Shown in pieces: positions 60,498 to 64,000 of a DNA stretch of 64,000 nt. Origin of the DNA: Streptomyces sp. DT2A-34 (GTDB taxonomy: Bacteria; Actinomycetota; Actinomycetes; Streptomycetales; Streptomycetaceae); NCBI RefSeq assembly GCF_030499515.1, contig NZ_JASTWJ010000001.1:248001-312000 (forward strand). Direction: 5' to 3'. Every line of letters starts with the position of its first letter. Position 1 is the first letter of the stretch. The notes beneath the pieces were generated by a model that saw nothing but the letters and a program-made list of their open reading frames with translations, was not told the origin of the DNA and did not search any database. Position numbers and translations under genes: made by a program.

Positions 60498-62954
60498 TCA
60501 CCCGCCCAGGGCGATCTCGCTCCACACCTGTTTTCCGCCACTGACCGGCACCGTTCCCCATGTCGCCGACATGGCCTCGACCAGGAGGATGCCGCGGCCG
60601 CCGGTGGCCTCCCAGCTGATGCCGGACGGTTTGACCGGCGTGCGCGGCGAGGCGTCGGCGACCGCCACGCGCAGCCGGCGGTTGACGAGGGTGAGGTCGA
60701 GGCGGACCCGGCCGTCGGTGTGCACGAGTGCGTTGGTGACGAGTTCCGAGACGACGAGCAGAGCGGCGTCCATGTCCTGCGGCGGCAGGCCCCAGGTGCG
60801 CAGGGTGCGCCGGGTGAAGCGGCGGGCGTGGCCGACGGCCTGCGGGACACGCCAGACCGTCCAGCTCTCGCGCAGCGGGCGTACGGCCATGCCGTCGTAG
60901 CGCATGAGGAGCAGGGCGATGTCGTCGCTGCGGCGCGCGCCCAGGAGCAGGGCGTCGGCGACGAGGCCGAGGTGGGCGGGGTCGGAGCGGGCGAGTTCGT
61001 GTGCGAGCCGGTCCATTCCGGCGTCGATGTCGGTGTCGGGGGACTCGACGAGGCCGTCGGTGGTGAGGGCGACCACGGTGCCGGGCCGGAGGCTGAGCGG
61101 GCTCATCGGGAAGTCGGCCTGCCGCATCACGCCGAGCGGGGGTCCGCCCTCCGCCTCGGCGATCTCCGTGCTGCCGTCGGGGTGGCGCAGCACCGGCGGT
61201 GGGTGACCGGCGCGCACGCACCAGGCGGAGCCCTCCTCCAGGTCGACGTCGACGTAGGCGCAGGTGGCGAAGAGGTCGGTCTCCATGTCCATGAGGAGGC
61301 GGTTGGCGTGGTGGACCACCACGTCCGGCGGGTGCCCTTCGACGGCGTAGGCGCGCAGGGCGGTGCGCATCTGGCCCATGAGGGTGGCGGCGGCCGCGCT
61401 GTGGCCCTGGACGTCGCCGATGACGAGGGCCACGTGGTTGTCGGGCAGTGGGATCACGTCGTACCAGTCGCCGCCGACCTCCAGGCCGGCCGTCGTCGGC
61501 AGATAGCGGGCGACGGCCTCCGCGCCGGGCAGCCGGGGCAGGCGGCGCGGCAGCAGCTGGCGCTGGAGCATGCCGACGAGTTCGTGTTCGGCGTCGAAGG
61601 CGTGGGCGCGCGACAGGGCCTGGCCGGCGAGGCCGGCGGAGGCGGTGAGCAGGGCGCGTTCGTCGGGGCCGAAGTCGTGCGGGGCGTCCCAGCCGATCAG
61701 ACAGGCGCCGGCCATGCGGCCCCCGGCGGGCAGCGGCAGTACGGCCAGGCCGCCCGGGCCGACATCGGCGAGGGCGGGCTCCAGCGGGCTGCCGGCGGGC
61801 CAGATCTGGGCGCGGCCCTCGCGCAGGGCGGCGGCGAGGGTGGGCATGGCGCGCACGGGCGCGTCGGGCCATTCGCCACGCCACTCCAGGCGCCACAGCT
61901 CCGGCCACGACTCGGGTTCGGGCGGGTCCAGGACGGTGACGACGAGACGGTCGTTCTCCAGCTCGGCGAGTGCGATGCGGTCGGCGCGCAGCGGCCTCCG
62001 CAGGGCGGTGACCACGGCGTGGCTGACGTCGCGGACGGTGCCCGCGGTGGCGAGGGCGGCGGCCAGACGCTGGACGCGGGCCACGTCGGTGACCTCGGCG
62101 CGCAGGGTGGAGGTGTCGGCGACGGTGCCGACGAGGCGGGCCGGGTTGCCCTCGCCGCCGGGCAGGAGCCGGCCGCGCAGCCTGAGCCACTTGGGCGGTC
62201 CGGTGGGCTGCAGGACCCGGAACTCCAGCTCACGTTCTCCGATGGACATGTGGCCGGCCTCGACGACGGACATCAGCGACGGCAGGTCCTCCGGGACGGT
62301 CAGGCCCAGCAGGGTCTCGACCTTGCCGTCGAAGTCCGCCGGGCCGAGGCCGAACAGCTCCAGGATGTCGTCGCCGACCTCGACGCGGCCGCTGTCCATG
62401 GCGAGGCTGAACGCGCCGGCCTGCAGCTCGCCGCCCTCGGCGACCGCGGGCAGGGCGGGAAAGGCGACGGCCTCGGCGACCAGCTCCAGGCACACGCGGT
62501 CCTCGGTGTCGAAGCCGCCCGGGCTCTCGCTCACGGCCAGCACACAGCCGCCGCCGTCGTCGCCGTGAGCGGGCAGGACGGCCAGGTGGAAGTCCCGTGA
62601 CGGCGCCCGTCGCGACGCCGCGGAGTCGGCGACCTCCTCCGGGGTGAGCCAGACGGAGCGGCCGGTGCGGTGGGCGTCGGCGACCGGGGACCGTCCGGCC
62701 GGGGCGTAGCCGTCGCGCAGTCCGTACAGGGTCCGGGGCACGCCCACGGACTCGATCAGGCACAGCAGCTCGCCGTCCTCGCTCGGCGTGTACACGGCGG
62801 CGAAGGCGGCCCCGCTGAAGACGAGCGCCTGCTCCAGGACCCGGCGCAGCCGCTCGGGCGAGTCCGGCTCGACGGCAAGCGCCTTCAGGGCACCTTCGGC
62901 GCGCAGACTCCTCGTCCTGCGTCCCGCGGCGCCCTCATTGACCACGTCCGCCAT
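60498..62954 (-). CDS. PAS/GAF-linked PP2C (SpoIIE) phosphatase with anti-sigma-type ATPase domain
   Basis: An 818-residue multidomain signalling protein. In order: a GAF-like sensor (about residues 25-165), a PAS domain (about 180-295), a second GAF domain (about 305-445), a SpoIIE-type PP2C phosphatase (about 465-690, with GGDWYDVIPLPDNHVALVIG and DVQGHSAAAATLM, Asp ligands), and an HATPase_c domain of the RsbW type (about 700-815, DAALLVVSELVTNALVHTDG). Such proteins dephosphorylate and re-phosphorylate anti-anti-sigma proteins. The ATG at 62954 is the start; a frame extends 65 codons further but is not family-like. It is divergent from the LanKC gene. Confidence 0.88.
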   Translation of the reverse strand: MADVVNEGAAGRRTRSLRAEGALKALAVEPDSPERLRRVLEQALVFSGAAFAAVYTPSEDGELLCLIESVGVPRTLYGLRDGYAPAGRSPVADAHRTGRSVWLTPEEVADSAASRRAPSRDFHLAVLPAHGDDGGGCVLAVSESPGGFDTEDRVCLELVAEAVAFPALPAVAEGGELQAGAFSLAMDSGRVEVGDDILELFGLGPADFDGKVETLLGLTVPEDLPSLMSVVEAGHMSIGERELEFRVLQPTGPPKWLRLRGRLLPGGEGNPARLVGTVADTSTLRAEVTDVARVQRLAAALATAGTVRDVSHAVVTALRRPLRADRIALAELENDRLVVTVLDPPEPESWPELWRLEWRGEWPDAPVRAMPTLAAALREGRAQIWPAGSPLEPALADVGPGGLAVLPLPAGGRMAGACLIGWDAPHDFGPDERALLTASAGLAGQALSRAHAFDAEHELVGMLQRQLLPRRLPRLPGAEAVARYLPTTAGLEVGGDWYDVIPLPDNHVALVIGDVQGHSAAAATLMGQMRTALRAYAVEGHPPDVVVHHANRLLMDMETDLFATCAYVDVDLEEGSAWCVRAGHPPPVLRHPDGSTEIAEAEGGPPLGVMRQADFPMSPLSLRPGTVVALTTDGLVESPDTDIDAGMDRLAHELARSDPAHLGLVADALLLGARRSDDIALLLMRYDGMAVRPLRESWTVWRVPQAVGHARRFTRRTLRTWGLPPQDMDAALLVVSELVTNALVHTDGRVRLDLTLVNRRLRVAVADASPRTPVKPSGISWEATGGRGILLVEAMSATWGTVPVSGGKQVWSEIALGG

Positions 62955-63141
62955 TACAGCGCTTATGAGACACCTGCGCAGCCCCTGTGACCGTTCGATG
63001 AAGCGTCGACGAGGGCGGCGCTCGAAATCCTCCGAACAGTTCTTGACGCATGCGTTCCGCACGGTGATCTCGTGACAGGCATGACTGTCCGTGCCCGCCC
63101 GGCCGCTGGAAGTCTCGGCGTCGGGCCACGGAGGGGGACGC
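62955..63141. promoter_or_regulatory. Divergent promoter region, phosphatase / LanKC
   Basis: This 187-base gap must hold both promoters. It contains runs of lower G+C (ttacagcgcttatgagac and caggcatgactgtccgt). I see no clear operator and no small lanthipeptide precursor gene in it. Confidence 0.35.
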
Positions 63142-64000
63142 ATGGACAAGCGGTACGAGGTGTACGCGCTCGCCGACCGGCACTTCTACGAGACGCCTGA
63201 ACGCATGCCGGCGGAGACGCCGGGCACCGGGCTCGGCTACGAGACGGCCCGGCGCGAGGTGCCGGAGGGCTGGGACGCGGCGCGCATCGGTGACTGGCTG
63301 ACGCTCACGCCGCTCGACGCGGACGGGGCGCCGGTGCCGGGCCCGGCCCAGGGCTGGAAGATCCATGCCTCGGCCACCCGGGCGGGCGCGGAGCGGGTCG
63401 CCGCGATCGTGTGGGACTACTGCGTGCCCCGGCGCATCCCGTTCAAGTTCGTGCCCGGTCCGCATCTGCTGCATCTGCGCAACACCAAGTACGCGGCCCG
63501 CGACACCAGCGGCAAGTTCGTCACGATCTACCCGGCCGACGAGGAGCAGCTGCACGTCGTGCTGCGCGAACTCGGCAAGCTCCTGGAGGGCTTCGAGGGG
63601 CCGTACATCCTCACCGATCTGCGGTGGTACGACGGCCCGCTCTACGTCCGCTACGGCGCTTTCGCCCGCACCTTCGTCGTCGACGAGCGCGGCTCGCTCG
63701 TGCCGGCGGTGGTGGACGGCGAGGGCAAGCGGGTGCCGGACCGGCGGGCGCCGTCCTTCCAGGTGCCCGAGTGGGTGACGCTGCCGGCCTTCCTGGAGCC
63801 GCATCTGACGGCACGCAACACCACGACGGTGGGCGAGCTGCCGTACCGCATCGAGAAGGCGCTGCACTTCTCCAACGGCGGCGGGGTGTACGCGGGCACC
63901 GACACGCGGGACGGGCGCAAGGTCGTGTTGAAGGAGGGGCGTCCGCACGCGGGGCTGGCCGCCGACGGGGCGGACGCGATCGCGCGGCTGGAGCGGGAGA
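63142..64000 (+). CDS. Class III lanthionine synthetase LanKC, 5' part
   Basis: 286 codons of a larger gene that runs off the window. The start (ATG at 63142, GGAGGGGG upstream) and the first block MDKRYEVYALADRHFYETPE are typical of LanKC/RamC-type enzymes. The N-terminal lyase-like domain spans about residues 1-210 (WKIHASATRAGAERVAAIVW, FKFVPGPHLLHLRNTKYAAR, GKFVTIYPADEEQLHVVL, GPYILTDLRW, YGAF). The kinase domain begins near residue 225 with the nucleotide strand GGGVYAGTDTRDGRKVVLKEG (its Lys late in the strand). The cyclase domain is outside the window. Class III enzymes phosphorylate Ser/Thr, eliminate and cyclise precursor peptides. The precursor gene is not visible here. Confidence 0.88.
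   Translation, partial: MDKRYEVYALADRHFYETPERMPAETPGTGLGYETARREVPEGWDAARIGDWLTLTPLDADGAPVPGPAQGWKIHASATRAGAERVAAIVWDYCVPRRIPFKFVPGPHLLHLRNTKYAARDTSGKFVTIYPADEEQLHVVLRELGKLLEGFEGPYILTDLRWYDGPLYVRYGAFARTFVVDERGSLVPAVVDGEGKRVPDRRAPSFQVPEWVTLPAFLEPHLTARNTTTVGELPYRIEKALHFSNGGGVYAGTDTRDGRKVVLKEGRPHAGLAADGADAIARLERE

Overview
The window is typical Streptomyces chromosome. It has very high G+C, strong third-position codon bias, many 4-base (ATGA/GTGA) gene overlaps, mycothiol-dependent formaldehyde detoxification, DtxR/DmdR-type iron boxes, the actinobacterial YihY/Holin-X/DUF3618/DUF4235 module and a class III lanthipeptide synthetase at the right edge. I see no rRNA, tRNA, CRISPR array or intact insertion sequence.

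Layout. 0-9.7 kb: the end of a sugar oxidoreductase, an L,D-transpeptidase, a PucR regulator with a GABA-type permease, two short-chain dehydrogenases, a DUF4180 protein, and an overlapping S-formylmycothiol hydrolase / S-hydroxymethyl-mycothiol dehydrogenase pair. 9.8-13.4 kb: a reactive-sulfur island made of an MBL/triple-rhodanese protein, a TauE/SafE exporter, a CsoR-family repressor with CstR-like cysteines and a rhodanese-DUF2892 membrane protein. Three near-identical G/C palindromes lie in its two promoter regions. 13.4-19.7 kb: a fas-like cytokinin locus with a divergent transketolase C-terminal fragment, an isopentenyltransferase broken by a frameshift, a cytokinin dehydrogenase, a LOG phosphoribohydrolase fused to an acyltransferase domain (also frameshifted) and an ABC exporter. 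19.8-31.9 kb: an iron-regulated siderophore locus. It has a FhuF-like reductase, a FecCD/ATPase/lipoprotein importer, then ATP-grasp, IucA/IucC, MFS, IucA/IucC and PLP decarboxylase genes, the same order as the Vibrio vibrioferrin operon pvsABCDE.

31.9-38.9 kb: small secreted and SnoaL-like proteins, the envelope module, an ECF sigma factor with its membrane partner, and a stand-alone cytochrome oxidase subunit I. 38.9-48.4 kb: two secreted glycoside hydrolases (GH27 with a ricin-type lectin, GH5), two paralogous UDP-glycosyltransferases, and TetR and TipA-like regulators. 48.6-52 kb: two decayed genes, a TetM/OtrA-type GTPase lacking its G3 region and a DacB-type carboxypeptidase cut off after its second active-site motif, then a 536-base stretch with nothing recognisable. 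52-60.4 kb: XdhC, a phosphodiesterase, and dTDP-rhamnose genes (rfbA, B, D on the minus strand, C on the plus strand) with a large glycosyltransferase and a methyltransferase. 60.5-64 kb: a PAS/GAF/PP2C/ATPase signalling phosphatase and the 5' part of a LanKC gene.

The parts most worth attention are the fas-like locus with its LOG-acyltransferase fusion, the pvs-like siderophore operon in an actinomycete, and the CstR-type regulon whose candidate operators can be read directly. A Streptomyces intergenic repeat occurs twice, and one copy supplies the C-terminus of RfbC.
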